DNA of 34,189 nt from Balneola sp. (GCA_002720745.1 PBJO01000005.1:39388-73576), one strand, 5' to 3'; shown: positions 1 to 8,909, numbered from the stretch's first letter. Notes: a model not told the origin generated them from the sequence alone. Made by a program: numbers and translations.

Positions 1-750
1 GCAGCCTGCATGGTGTTTTTCATACAAGCAGGATTTACACTCGTTGGGACAGCCTTTACACGGGCAAAAAATGCTCTAAACATTGTAATGAAAAACGTAA
101 TGGATGTCTCTGCAAGTGGATTGGCATTCTTCTTTTTAGGTTTCGGCTTAATGTTTGGTAGTACAGCCGGCGGATGGATTGGAACTGATAGTTTTGCTTT
201 AACTGAAATTGGTGACTACTCAGCTGAATGGTCATGGACATTTTTCTTTTTTCAAGCAGTGTTTGCAGCTACAGCAGCCATGCTTATTACTTGGGTTACC
301 ACCGGTAAACCTGATGGTGAAGTGACGCTAAATAGAGTCTTGGCTGGTTCAGTCGGAATAACTGCGGGTTGTGCTAATCTAACCCCTACTTTTGCTATTC
401 TTACCGTGGTACTAGCTGGAATTTTAGTTCATTATTCAATGAAATTCCTTGAAAAATATGTTGATGATGCTGTTGGTGCGGTATCAGTTCGTGGAGTGTG
501 TGGTGCATGGGGCACACTAGCTGCAGGCATGTTCAACACTGGAGATCTATTTAAGCTTGAACAAATGGGCGTACAAATGATTGGGGTCAGAGTTGCCTTT
601 GTTTGAGCATTTGGCGTCTCATATCTTGTCTTTAAACTAATTAATACTATCGTCCCACTTCGAGTAAGCGAAGATCTAGAGCAGAGAGGACTTGATATTA
701 TGGAGCATGACACAAAGTCGTATCCCGAATTTGTACACACTACTTCTTAA
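1..750 (+). pseudogene. amt: Ammonium transporter (Amt), 5' cut by window, internally deleted and stop-interrupted
   Basis: The reading frame is open from base 1 and encodes Amt/Rh-family membrane segments (FIQAGFTLV, RAKNALNIVMKN, FFLGFGLMFG). A TGA at 604-606 interrupts it, and the same frame then continues with a normal Amt C-terminus (FGVSYLVFKLINTIVPLRV) to TAA at 748-750; the TGA sits where a Trp is expected. Amt proteins usually run about 400-450 residues. Here the motif FQAVFAATAA (near base 280) jumps straight to MLITWVTTGKPD, which in intact homologues lies roughly 130 residues later, so the middle membrane helices with the first pore histidine are absent. The second pore histidine, normally in VHGVCG, is Arg (VRGVCG, CGT). 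Three independent lesions make a dead gene by far the best reading. The true start lies upstream of the window. Confidence 0.88.
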
Positions 751-794
751 TTCGAATTTTACTGAAATAAATTTTAATAAATAAATCAATAATT

Positions 795-1460
795 ATGAAA
801 TCACTAGCAAATAACCTCGCAAAAATATTCTCTGTATTAACACTTACTATGCTCATCAATTTATCTGGAAGTACAGAAGCCTCTGCTCAGTTAGAAGTTA
901 GCACTGGCATAGACCTAGTTAGCACCTAGGTGTGTAGGGAGGTAGCCTATTCTGGTCCATCATCGCAACCCTATGTATAAGCAGCAGCTGGTAACCTAAC
1001 TCTTAGCGCATAGGGCTCTCAAGGCTACGATGGTTTCCAAGAAATGGATCTTTATGCTTCCTTTAGCCTATGTGATTTAAGCATCGGATTAACGGACTAT
1101 TACTACCCAGGAAGTGACTACCTAGATGGAGACAGTCACGCCTTCGAGGTTAACCTTGGATATAGTTTAGGTAGCCTTTCTTTAGGTGCAAATTATATAC
1201 TAAGTGAAGCTGCAGGTACAGGCTCTGCTGGTGGCGATATATACTTTGAATTAGGATATTCAGGTTCTGTGACCGATGTATTTGTAGGTGCTGGCGATGG
1301 ATGGCACTCCGGTACGGGAGATTTTGGACTAGTAAATATTGGGATTACGAAATCAAAGGAAATTAAAATAACCGACAATTTCAGTTTACCCATTAGCGGC
1401 GGCGTTATTTTTAACCCGGATTCTGAACAACTCTACATATTAGCAGGAATTTCACTCTGA
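795..1460 (+). pseudogene. Outer-membrane beta-barrel protein (TorF/TIGR02001-like), broken by three stops
   Basis: An ATG at 795 opens a frame with a clear signal peptide (MKSLANNLAKIFSVLT..., ending ASAQ) and then a small barrel protein rich in alternating Gly/Tyr/Ser strands. In-frame stops lie at 927-929 (TAG), 978-980 (TAA) and 1011-1013 (TAG), after which the same frame runs cleanly to TGA at 1458-1460. Residues around the stops fit a V-W-R-G motif with substitutions (VCREVAY for an expected VWRGVAY). The family resembles putative outer-membrane channels of the TIGR02001 type; that assignment is from memory of the family. It lies 44 bases after the decayed amt and probably formed an uptake pair with it. 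The 138-codon ORF from 1044 is the surviving 3' part, with no reason to think it is translated alone. Confidence 0.8.
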
Positions 1461-1554
1461 ATCTCCGTTTAGATAAATATTTGCTTTTGGCCTTGCATTA
1501 AATTTGCAACGCTGTTTTATATTTGAAAACTATCTTATATCGACTGACTAAATT

Positions 1555-1589
1555 AAAAGTGAGTATCTTGACTGCCCTCACTTTTTTTT
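1555..1589. terminator. Bidirectional Rho-independent terminator
   Basis: A 9-bp stem, AAAAGTGAG (1555-1563) pairing with CTCACTTTT (1577-1585), with a 13-base loop, runs into eight T's (1582-1589). The left arm starts with A's, so the minus strand also ends in a short T run. It lies between the plus-strand outer-membrane pseudogene and the minus-strand murB, where both transcripts should stop. Confidence 0.75.
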
Positions 1590-1608
1590 AAAAAAATAAT
1601 ATCTTTAG

Positions 1609-2652
1609 CTAAATTTCTTTACCATTTACTGTGATAATTTGCACTTCGGCTTCTAAAGAAATTTCAAACATTTCTAAAACCTTAGAGTGAATTAACCTAG
1701 CAAATTCACAAATCTCATCTCCACTAGCCCCACCATGTTGTACAATAACTAAAGCTTGTTGTTCGTAGGTACTTACTTGCCCCTTTCTAAAGCCTTTTCC
1801 CACCGCTTTATCAATAAGCCAACCAGCGGCTACTTTGGTATGACCATTAGGCATAGGATAGGCTTTGATATCTGGGAAACGAGTTGATAAGTGATCAATT
1901 TGCTCAGAGGGAAGTAATGGATTCTTAAAAAAACTCCCACAACTACCCAACGTTTGAATATCAGGAAGTCGTGACTGACGCACCTGAATAACAGCGTCAA
2001 ATATTTGTTGTTGACTGGGGTTATGAATTCCTTGTTGACTAAAAAAGTATCTCAAAGATTCATAATCGGTTCTAAGTTGAGCGTTTTTAGGCAGTTTAAA
2101 TTGTACTTCTGTAATGATTGCCTTAGTTTTTAGCTCCTTTTTAAAGATGCTATTTCTATATGCAAAATCACATTTATCTCTATCTATCCAGATAAGATCT
2201 AAAGTTTCGGCATGCAAGTATTGTACACTGCTAATGTACTCTTCAACTTCTACACCATAAGCACCTATATTCTGAATAGGTGCCGCCCCAACACTCCCAG
2301 GTATGAGTGCCAGATTTTCTAATCCTATCCATCCTTTTTCCACAGTCCACTCTACCAATTCATGCCAATTCTCACCGGCTCCAATTAGAAGTTCTACCGA
2401 GTGTTCATCTTCATGGATAATGTTCTTTTTCTTAAGGTCAATAAGTAACACTAACCCTTCAAAATAACTCGGTAAAAGTACATTTGACCCTCCCCCTAGC
2501 ACAAGTACAGTAACCTTGTTTTTCCTAGCCCAATTCAGCGCTTCAACTAAGGAATCCACACTGTTGATTCTTGCAAGATACTGAGCCATTGCGGATACTC
2601 CCATGGTAGTATAGGATGATAATTCTACATATTTCTCAATAGTAATTGCCAT
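1609..2652 (-). CDS. murB: UDP-N-acetylenolpyruvoylglucosamine reductase MurB (type I)
   Basis: Cytoplasmic FAD enzyme that reduces UDP-GlcNAc-enolpyruvate to UDP-MurNAc with NADPH, the second committed step of peptidoglycan precursor synthesis. The 347-residue length matches the E. coli-type (type I) enzyme. FAD-binding motifs GGGSNVLL (53-60) and IPGSVGAAPIQNIGAYG (117-133) are intact. Substrate-loop motif AYRNS (164-168), the proton-donor serine in GSFFKNP (Ser240) and the late catalytic glutamate in LEAEV (Glu336) are all present. The start lies 6 bases after the stop of the upstream GldE-like gene, so the two are probably co-transcribed with ssb. A bidirectional terminator follows downstream. 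Confidence 0.96.
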   Translation of the reverse strand: MAITIEKYVELSSYTTMGVSAMAQYLARINSVDSLVEALNWARKNKVTVLVLGGGSNVLLPSYFEGLVLLIDLKKKNIIHEDEHSVELLIGAGENWHELVEWTVEKGWIGLENLALIPGSVGAAPIQNIGAYGVEVEEYISSVQYLHAETLDLIWIDRDKCDFAYRNSIFKKELKTKAIITEVQFKLPKNAQLRTDYESLRYFFSQQGIHNPSQQQIFDAVIQVRQSRLPDIQTLGSCGSFFKNPLLPSEQIDHLSTRFPDIKAYPMPNGHTKVAAGWLIDKAVGKGFRKGQVSTYEQQALVIVQHGGASGDEICEFARLIHSKVLEMFEISLEAEVQIITVNGKEI

Positions 2653-2658
2653 ACGATA

Positions 2659-4011
2659 CTAGGTTGAAACTGGAAGTAATTTTACCCGAACTTTTTTGAT
2701 CCTATTTTTTTGGACAGAATGAACTGTTAATTCAACATCCTTGTAAATTACCCTTTCTCCTACCATGGGTAGATTTTCGGTAATACTATAAATAAGACCT
2801 CCCAATGTCTCAAAATCGTCTTCCTCTGAGGTAAGTTCACGTTCTAAAACATCTTCCATATCGTCCAGATCTATATGAGCATCAAAGACGTAAATTCCAT
2901 TTTTAAATCTTTTATAAGGCCTTTCCTCCTCATCTCCATCATCTACCATTTCACCGACTAATTCCTCTAAGATATCATCCATCGTGACCACTCCTTCCGT
3001 TCCTCCATATTCATCAACAACTACAGCCATATGTGTTTTCTCCTGCTGAAAATCTCGAAGTAAATCATCCAGTTTTTTTGTTAAGGGTATAAATAATGCT
3101 TTACGTGAAATGGTCTTCCAATTAATTGTTTGATCATCTTCCTCCGAATGAATAAAAGGTAAAATATCCTTGGCATGGATAATCCCATTAATAGTATCTA
3201 AGTCATTTTCATAAAGTGGCATTCTTGAGAGGCTATGCTCACGGATTCGAGCAAGTACTTCTGGAAGTGAATCTTCCATGGATACACCAATTATATTGAC
3301 CCGTGAAGTCATTATTTCACGAACGATAATGTTACCAAATTCAATTACATTTTCAATAATCTCCCGCTCATCTTCTTTAATTGAACCTTCCTGTTCACTT
3401 ACTTCAGCCATCATTTTTATATCATCTGAACTAAAGGTATTTGAATTTTTAGGTAAAATTCGCTCCAAACTAATAGTGCTTTCAGCAATTAACTTAGCCA
3501 GTGGTTTAAGTAGAATAAAATAGATGTAAATAAAACCGCTTAACTTCCTCGATATACGTAGAGGATTATTGATTGAAATAACTTTAGGAGTGATTTCACT
3601 TAGAATTAGAATCACAAAAGTTAATACTATTACTTCTATGGTATAAACTAAAAATTCAGGTGCAGCAGTAAAGCCCATAAGTGAACCGGTAATCACCGCT
3701 GCCATAACTGAAGCTATGATATTGGCAAAAGTATTCCCAATTAGTACTGTGGCTAACAACCTCCTTGGTTGACTAAGCATCGTAGTCACTCTTCTATCTA
3801 TTTGAGAATAGGCTTCGTCTTTGTTTAGTAAATCTTGTTTGTTTGTAAGCGAGAAAAAGGCAACTTCCGACCCGGAAAATACGGCTGAAAAAATCAAACC
3901 AAGAGACATAATAACGAATTGGATAGACAGAGTGGATAGTTCAAACTCACCACTCTGAATCCATCCAATAAATATCCACCAATTAGAAAGGTAAATCGTC
4001 ATCAATATCAT
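2659..4011 (-). CDS. gldE: GldE-like CNNM/CorC transporter-family membrane protein (DUF21-CBS-CBS-CorC_HlyC)
   Basis: Domain order is a DUF21/CNNM membrane region (about residues 28-175, with FSGSEVAFFSL and LSEITPKVISI), two CBS domains (about 232-285 and 295-355, ending VDEYGGTEGVVTMDDILEELVGE) and a C-terminal CorC_HlyC transporter-associated domain (about 365-447). CNNM/CorC proteins are linked to Mg2+ or other divalent-cation efflux; in Bacteroidota the member next to ssb is called GldE, needed for gliding in Flavobacterium. Overlap of its start with the end of ssb (29 bases for the ATG at 4011, or 20 if the fourth codon's ATG at 4002 is used) supports that assignment. No gldD follows; murB does. 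The gliding role is inferred from synteny, so a plain CorC-like role remains possible. Confidence 0.85.
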   Translation of the reverse strand: MILMTIYLSNWWIFIGWIQSGEFELSTLSIQFVIMSLGLIFSAVFSGSEVAFFSLTNKQDLLNKDEAYSQIDRRVTTMLSQPRRLLATVLIGNTFANIIASVMAAVITGSLMGFTAAPEFLVYTIEVIVLTFVILILSEITPKVISINNPLRISRKLSGFIYIYFILLKPLAKLIAESTISLERILPKNSNTFSSDDIKMMAEVSEQEGSIKEDEREIIENVIEFGNIIVREIMTSRVNIIGVSMEDSLPEVLARIREHSLSRMPLYENDLDTINGIIHAKDILPFIHSEEDDQTINWKTISRKALFIPLTKKLDDLLRDFQQEKTHMAVVVDEYGGTEGVVTMDDILEELVGEMVDDGDEEERPYKRFKNGIYVFDAHIDLDDMEDVLERELTSEEDDFETLGGLIYSITENLPMVGERVIYKDVELTVHSVQKNRIKKVRVKLLPVST

Positions 4012-4450
4012 CTAAGTTAACCGTTTTATTCACTCCCTGACTCTTAGAAGCTCCACCGCTTTGAGCATTGATGGAACCAGGAACTGGCGGTATTTCTGAC
4101 ACACCTCCACCGTTACTACCTCGCGAGTCTAGCATGGTCATTTGTAGGGCCTTTACCTCAGTAGTGTATCTTTTTTGCCCTTGCTTGTCTTCCCACTCTC
4201 GGGTCTGCAAAGGTCCTTCAACATAAATCATTGAACCTTTTTTGAGGTACTGTTGACATACTTCAGCCGTTCTTCCCCACGCTACTACTCGGTGCCATTC
4301 GGTTTTGTCTTGATACTCACCATTGCTATCTCGATAGCGTTCATTAGTGGCAAGGTTAAGGGTAGCTACTGCAGTGTTTGACTGTGTATACCGAACTTCA
4401 GGATCTTGTCCCAAACGTCCAATCAACATTACTTTATTTAGTGAACTCAT
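3983..4450 (-). CDS. ssb: Single-stranded DNA-binding protein
   Basis: Homotetrameric OB-fold protein that coats ssDNA in replication, recombination and repair. Residues 1-110 form the OB fold (LNKVMLIGRLGQDPEVRYT; TEWHRVVAWGRTAE; YVEGPLQTREWEDKQGQKRY). A Gly/Ser/Pro-rich linker follows, and the acidic C-terminal tip DDDLPF (150-155) is the conserved docking peptide for partner proteins. The length of 155 is usual. The coding end overlaps the start of the GldE-like gene, so downstream translation is probably coupled. An AT-rich 97-base gap separates it from the asparaginase gene, so a promoter may lie there. Confidence 0.97.
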   Translation of the reverse strand: MSSLNKVMLIGRLGQDPEVRYTQSNTAVATLNLATNERYRDSNGEYQDKTEWHRVVAWGRTAEVCQQYLKKGSMIYVEGPLQTREWEDKQGQKRYTTEVKALQMTMLDSRGSNGGGVSEIPPVPGSINAQSGGASKSQGVNKTVNLDDIDDDLPF

Positions 4451-4547
4451 ATAATTCTTTTTTGTTTAATTTTAGTATAAGTTAAGGTCCTTTCGTCAAT
4501 CATTCCTTACCATTTATATTTTTTAATGAGTAATCACTGAATGACAT

Positions 4548-5573
4548 TTATTTTGATACAAACAAATGTGGTGCATCTATCATCCTATTTTCATGCTCTT
4601 TCGATAATAAAGCATAATTAAATCCTGGATGAATAGCACTTCCACCTACTTGTCCTTGTTTATTTAGGGCTATTACACCCACCTGTAGCGATTTAGGATC
4701 GCTTTCCTTTGAAATTATTCGGGCTATTACTTCCTTACAGGCCTGCTGAGGAGTATACCCTTGGCGCATTAACTCAACAGCCACTGAGGCTCCTGCAGAC
4801 CGAATGACTGCTTCTCCAAGCCCAGTAGCCACCGCACTACCCACCTCATTGTCCAGGTAAAGACCAGCACCTATAATGGGTGAATCCCCTACTCTGCCAT
4901 GCATCTTATATGCCGCGCCACTAGTGGTGCAAGCCCCAGATAAATTATCCGACTCATCTAGGGCTAACATTCCTATAGTGTCATGATTTTCCACATTAAT
5001 CACCGGAGCGTACCTAGAATCCTCTAACCACTTACGCCAGGCTTTTTCAGAAGCCTCGGTGAGTAAATTTTCACGTTTAAATCCCTGCTGCTCTGCAAAT
5101 TGCAACGCTCCTTTTCCCACTAGCATGACATGTGGTGTTTCCTCCATCACTTTTCTAGCCACCGAAATAGGGTGTAAAATATGTTCCAAAAAAGCTACTG
5201 AACCGCATTGCTGCTCATGATTCATAATACAGGCATCCAAGGTAACCCTACCTTCTCTGTCTGGGAATCCCCCAAGACCTACGGATTGGTTGGTGGGATC
5301 CGCTTCCGCAGTTTTGACACCTAACTCTACCGCATCTAAAGAAGTCCCCCCATTTCCTAGAACTTTCCAGGCTTCTTCATTGGCTAGGATGCCATGAATC
5401 CAGGTTGATACTACCACCGGTTTTACAGAAGACACTTGATCAGATGACATTTGGGTTAATGCATTTATAGCTAAGCTATCTCCTTTAGAAGCAACCTCAG
5501 CAGCCGCAAAGGCGCTAATACCTGCTAATCCAGCAACACCTTTTTTAAGAAATTCTTTTCTATTTTGATTCAT
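4548..5573 (-). CDS. Exported N4-(beta-N-acetylglucosaminyl)-L-asparaginase / asparaginase-2 family Ntn hydrolase
   Basis: Ntn hydrolase of the glycosylasparaginase family, which matures by autocleavage before a catalytic Thr. The cleavage motif is HDTIGML with Thr199 as predicted nucleophile. Downstream substrate and structural motifs GRVGDSPIIGAG and ATGLGE match glycosylasparaginases better than EcAIII-type isoaspartyl peptidases. The N-terminus (MNQNRKEFLKKG followed by a Gly/Ala-rich hydrophobic stretch to about residue 30) looks like a Tat-type signal with Arg-Lys instead of Arg-Arg, so the enzyme is probably periplasmic. Likely role: releasing aspartate from GlcNAc-Asn or related amides scavenged from glycoproteins. 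It lies 113 bases downstream of pgk on the same strand, without an obvious functional link. Confidence 0.9.
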   Translation of the reverse strand: MNQNRKEFLKKGVAGLAGISAFAAAEVASKGDSLAINALTQMSSDQVSSVKPVVVSTWIHGILANEEAWKVLGNGGTSLDAVELGVKTAEADPTNQSVGLGGFPDREGRVTLDACIMNHEQQCGSVAFLEHILHPISVARKVMEETPHVMLVGKGALQFAEQQGFKRENLLTEASEKAWRKWLEDSRYAPVINVENHDTIGMLALDESDNLSGACTTSGAAYKMHGRVGDSPIIGAGLYLDNEVGSAVATGLGEAVIRSAGASVAVELMRQGYTPQQACKEVIARIISKESDPKSLQVGVIALNKQGQVGGSAIHPGFNYALLSKEHENRMIDAPHLFVSK

Positions 5574-5686
5574 CTAGTCTCCATTATCTTTGTTTTTTCG
5601 ATTCTGCTAAATTATAATCTAAGTATGCCATTTGAACAAAATAAGCTTCACCCCCCTCGCTCTACAAAACAACCTAAGGTAATGTA

Positions 5687-6880
5687 TTATTTATCGCTTA
5701 GATGGGAAAGCCCTGGTAATTCTTTTCCTTCTAAATATTCTAAACTAGCTCCGCCACCTGTAGACACATGGGACACTTGGTCACTCAAACCTATATTCTT
5801 AATAGCCGAGGCAGAGTCTCCTCCTCCAACAATAGTTATAGCGCCACGTTCAGTGGCCTTCACCAAGGCTTTAGCAACAGACTGAGTACCCACCGCAAAG
5901 TTAGGCATTTCAAATACCCCCATAGGCCCATTCCAAAGTACAGTTTTTGCTTGAGTAATTGCAGCACCAAATAATGAGATAGTTTCAGGACCTATATCTA
6001 ATGATTCCCAGTTATCTAAAATTCTATCTGAAGCCACCACTTTTCTATTAGCATCGTTTGAAAAATCATCAGCAATAACCAAATCGATCGGTAACATTAA
6101 ATTAACTCCTGCCTCAAGCGCTTGGTCCATTAAAGATTTTGCCATCGGTATCTTATCTTTCTCTAACAAGGAATTTCCTACCGAATATCCTTTAGTAGCT
6201 AAAAATGTATAAGCCATCCCTCCACCTATAATAATGGTATCTACTTTCGTCAATAAACACTGGATAACAGATATTTTGTCTGACACCTTAGCTCCCCCCA
6301 AGATTGCTACGAAAGGGCGCTTTGGGTCATTCATACTATCACTTAAATAGGTAATCTCTTTTTCTAATAAAAATCCCGAAACTGATTCCTCCATGTAGGT
6401 AGTAACTCCAGCGACGGATGCATGGGCTCGATGCGAAGATCCAAAGGCATCGTTCACAAAGATATCGGCATGGACTGCAAGTTGTCGGGCAAATCGAGGA
6501 TTATTTTCAGTTTCACCTATATGGAATCGTACGTTTTCGAGCACCACAATTTCGCCCTCTTTCGCAGCGGAAATTGCCTTTTCAGCGACCTCACCAATGC
6601 AGTCATTGGCGAAATGTACCGGCGCACTCATTAAACTTGCTAGTTTTTGGGCTACTAGTCTCAAAGAAAACTCAGGATTTGGATGTCCCTTTGGCCGGCC
6701 CAAGTGAGAGGTCAATACAAGCTTTGCTCCTTGGTCAACAATGTATTGTATAGAGGGAAGTGCTTGAACCACCCGGTTGTCATCAGTGATTCTGCCTTCG
6801 ATTATAGGCACGTTAAAATCAACTCGCATTAAAACCGTTTTACCATTTATGTCAATATCACGTAGCGTTTTCTTTGCCAT
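5687..6880 (-). CDS. pgk: Phosphoglycerate kinase
   Basis: Glycolytic enzyme that transfers phosphate from 1,3-bisphosphoglycerate to ADP. At 397 residues it has the usual bacterial length. N-terminal substrate-domain motifs MRVDFNVP (18-25) and LTSHLGRPKG (56-65) and the RAHASVAG segment (151-158) are intact. The C-terminal nucleotide domain shows LGGAKVSDK (194-202), WNGPMGVFE (316-324), GGGDSA (352-357) and STGGGASLEYLEG (373-385). The start ATG is preceded by an AG-rich stretch. It is the first minus-strand gene from a 287-base divergent region shared with the cysteine desulfurase gene. Confidence 0.98.
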   Translation of the reverse strand: MAKKTLRDIDINGKTVLMRVDFNVPIIEGRITDDNRVVQALPSIQYIVDQGAKLVLTSHLGRPKGHPNPEFSLRLVAQKLASLMSAPVHFANDCIGEVAEKAISAAKEGEIVVLENVRFHIGETENNPRFARQLAVHADIFVNDAFGSSHRAHASVAGVTTYMEESVSGFLLEKEITYLSDSMNDPKRPFVAILGGAKVSDKISVIQCLLTKVDTIIIGGGMAYTFLATKGYSVGNSLLEKDKIPMAKSLMDQALEAGVNLMLPIDLVIADDFSNDANRKVVASDRILDNWESLDIGPETISLFGAAITQAKTVLWNGPMGVFEMPNFAVGTQSVAKALVKATERGAITIVGGGDSASAIKNIGLSDQVSHVSTGGGASLEYLEGKELPGLSHLSDK

Positions 6881-7167
6881 TTCTGAACCTTTAATGAGTG
6901 AATGTATGATGAATGATAGATCAAAAAATAACGATAGGTTTCGAATCTCTTCTACCTCAATTTTTAATGTTAGATAGCGCGATTACTATATAATTTTCTA
7001 ATTTACGCAACCCTACAACCATTTAAAACTTTTCCCACTCTTAGCTTTGCAAAGATAAGCCATGTATTGTGAGATTTACCCTTAATTGATTTCCCTAATT
7101 TATTCTATATTAAACACACAGCCTACGTATGGTTGCATAAAATCACAATAGATTTAAAACAGTTGAC

Positions 7168-8334
7168 ATGAGTTCAAATTCTACTCTGTATTTTGATTAT
7201 GCCGCAACAACACCTCTAGATAAAGAGGTACTAGATGCTATGCTTCCATTTCTAACCTCCGAATATGGAAACGCAAATTCAGCCCACCATCTCGGGCAAC
7301 GTGCAAAAGTAATAGTAGAAGACTCCCGAGAACAAATTGCCGAAATAATCGGAGCAGAACCCTCTGAAATCATTTTTACCTCAGGTGGAACTGAAAGTGA
7401 TAATGCCGTAATTCAAGGTGTGATGGCGCTTTCGGGTGATAAAAATGAACTTATTACCTCCCCTGGAGAACATCATGCCGTTTTACACCCTATTGAACTT
7501 TCCAAAATGAAAGGGTTTAAGCCCGTAATGGCACCCTTGAATGGCGATGGCATAGTTGATTTGGAAACGCTTGAGGAACTCATAACCGACAAAACCTGCC
7601 TGGTTAGCCTAATGCATGTTAACAACGAAATTGGATCGGTAAATGACCTCAAGAAGCTTTCAGATCTATGCCATGAAAGGGGCGTTCTCTTTCATACCGA
7701 TGCCGTTCAAAGCTTGGGAAAAATACCTGTGAATGTTAAGGAATTGGGAGTCGATTTTTTAAGTGGAAGTGCCCATAAAATATATGGCCCAAAAGGAATT
7801 GGACTAATGTTTATACGCAATGGAAGTCGCTGGATGCCCTGGCTTACTGGGGGCTCTCAAGAGCGTCGCAGAAGAGGAGGTACCACAAATGTACCTGGTG
7901 TTATTGGTTTTGCTAAAGCTTTGGAAATTACAACACGTACAATGCAGGATCAGCTCAAAACCTATCAAGAACTCAACGAATATCTCCTTTGTGAATTAAA
8001 AACCCATCTGCATGCTTGTGAATGGGAGATAAATGGAAAACCAGGGATTCATCACATAACTAATTTCTGCTTTCAGAATTCTGAAAAGCGTGGAATTGAT
8101 GGTGAAATGCTTCTTCTAAACTTGGATATAGAAGGTATTTGTGTTTCTAATGGTTCGGCCTGTACCTCTGGAGCTGTTGAACCTTCTCACGTTTTATTAG
8201 CCCTAGGACGGGAGGCTGAACAAGCTAAATCTAGCATACGAATCAGTTTTGGAAAACATACTACCAAAGAAGACATAAGCCGTTTGGTTCACTCACTTGA
8301 GTCAGTTCTTGCTAGAATGTTTACCCTAGTCTAA
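7168..8334 (+). CDS. Cysteine desulfurase (NifS/IscS family)
   Basis: PLP enzyme that takes sulfur from cysteine as an enzyme-bound persulfide, for Fe-S clusters and thio-cofactors. Motifs: N-terminal YFDYAATTPLD; PLP-pocket GGTESDN (73-79); EHHA (101-104, His102 stacking on PLP); SAHKIYGPKG (201-210) with PLP-lysine Lys204; and the mobile-loop Cys332 in GSACTSG, of the IscS-like group I form. The 388-residue length is normal. No iscU, sufBCD or mnmA is adjacent, so whether it is the housekeeping IscS or a dedicated desulfurase cannot be told. The LOG-family gene starts 17 bases later and is likely co-transcribed. MiaB, an Fe-S enzyme in the same window, would be one consumer of the sulfur. 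Confidence 0.95.
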   Translation: MSSNSTLYFDYAATTPLDKEVLDAMLPFLTSEYGNANSAHHLGQRAKVIVEDSREQIAEIIGAEPSEIIFTSGGTESDNAVIQGVMALSGDKNELITSPGEHHAVLHPIELSKMKGFKPVMAPLNGDGIVDLETLEELITDKTCLVSLMHVNNEIGSVNDLKKLSDLCHERGVLFHTDAVQSLGKIPVNVKELGVDFLSGSAHKIYGPKGIGLMFIRNGSRWMPWLTGGSQERRRRGGTTNVPGVIGFAKALEITTRTMQDQLKTYQELNEYLLCELKTHLHACEWEINGKPGIHHITNFCFQNSEKRGIDGEMLLLNLDIEGICVSNGSACTSGAVEPSHVLLALGREAEQAKSSIRISFGKHTTKEDISRLVHSLESVLARMFTLV

Positions 8335-8351
8335 TATAAAAGTATTGATAC

Positions 8352-8909
8352 ATGAATAGAATTTGTGTGTACTGCGGATCTCGCACCTCCCACCAGCCTA
8401 TTTTTGGCCAATCTGCAGATCAACTAGGCAAAGAAATAGCCAAACGATGCTGGGGTGTAGTTTTTGGAGGGGGTAAAATAGGAATGATGGGACGCGTAGC
8501 CGAAGCTGCACTTAGCCAAAACGGGGAGGTCATAGGTGTAATCCCAACAGCACTGAAAGTAAAAGAAGTCGCTCATACTGGGCTTTCGGAGCTTATCGAA
8601 ACTCAAAATATGCATACCCGAAAAGCAAAAATGGAGGAACTATCCCACGCTTTTATCGTTTTACCGGGGGGGTTTGGCACACTCGATGAATTTTTTGAAA
8701 TACTTACTTGGCGACAGTTAGGCTTTCACAATAAGCCTATTATAATTGTTGATATAGATGACTATTTTTCCGATTTAGAACAATTTATCCAGCGCGCCGT
8801 TGATGAAGATTATGTCCGTAAATCCAATCTAGAACTTTTTCATTGGGTAAGTACAGTGGAAGAAAGCATGACTTTTTTAGACGGATATTTCAAAAAAAAA
8901 ACAGATTAA
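8352..8909 (+). CDS. LOG-family protein (TIGR00730), nucleoside 5'-monophosphate phosphoribohydrolase
   Basis: Rossmann-fold LOG protein. Family members release a free base from cytokinin riboside 5'-phosphates or AMP-like nucleotides. Diagnostic motifs are VFGGGKIGMMG (37-47), MHTRKAKM (87-94, with the Arg-Lys pair) and PGGFGTLDE (105-113, whose Glu113 is catalytic). The 185-residue length is typical. Because MiaB in this window makes isopentenylated, methylthiolated tRNA adenosine, a role in clearing such nucleotides is possible but inferred. An A10 run (8892-8901) near the 3' end stays in frame (FKKKTD), another long homopolymer like the one that breaks pgsA. Confidence 0.92.
   Translation: MNRICVYCGSRTSHQPIFGQSADQLGKEIAKRCWGVVFGGGKIGMMGRVAEAALSQNGEVIGVIPTALKVKEVAHTGLSELIETQNMHTRKAKMEELSHAFIVLPGGFGTLDEFFEILTWRQLGFHNKPIIIVDIDDYFSDLEQFIQRAVDEDYVRKSNLELFHWVSTVEESMTFLDGYFKKKTD

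Noticed and set aside
604-606. TGA in amt read as recoded Trp or selenocysteine
   Set aside because: The same gene has a large internal deletion and a lost pore histidine, and the next gene has TAG and TAA lesions. TGA also ends real genes here (miaB, ftsX, cinA). Decay explains all; recoding does not.
1044-1460. Stand-alone 138-codon gene
   Set aside because: It is the 3' part of the frame starting at 795 and lacks its own signal peptide or leader, so it was treated as part of the pseudogene.
5565-5885. Plus-strand ORF opposite pgk and its flank
   Set aside because: It is mostly antisense to the 3' end of pgk and shows no family features; the pgk frame is unambiguous.
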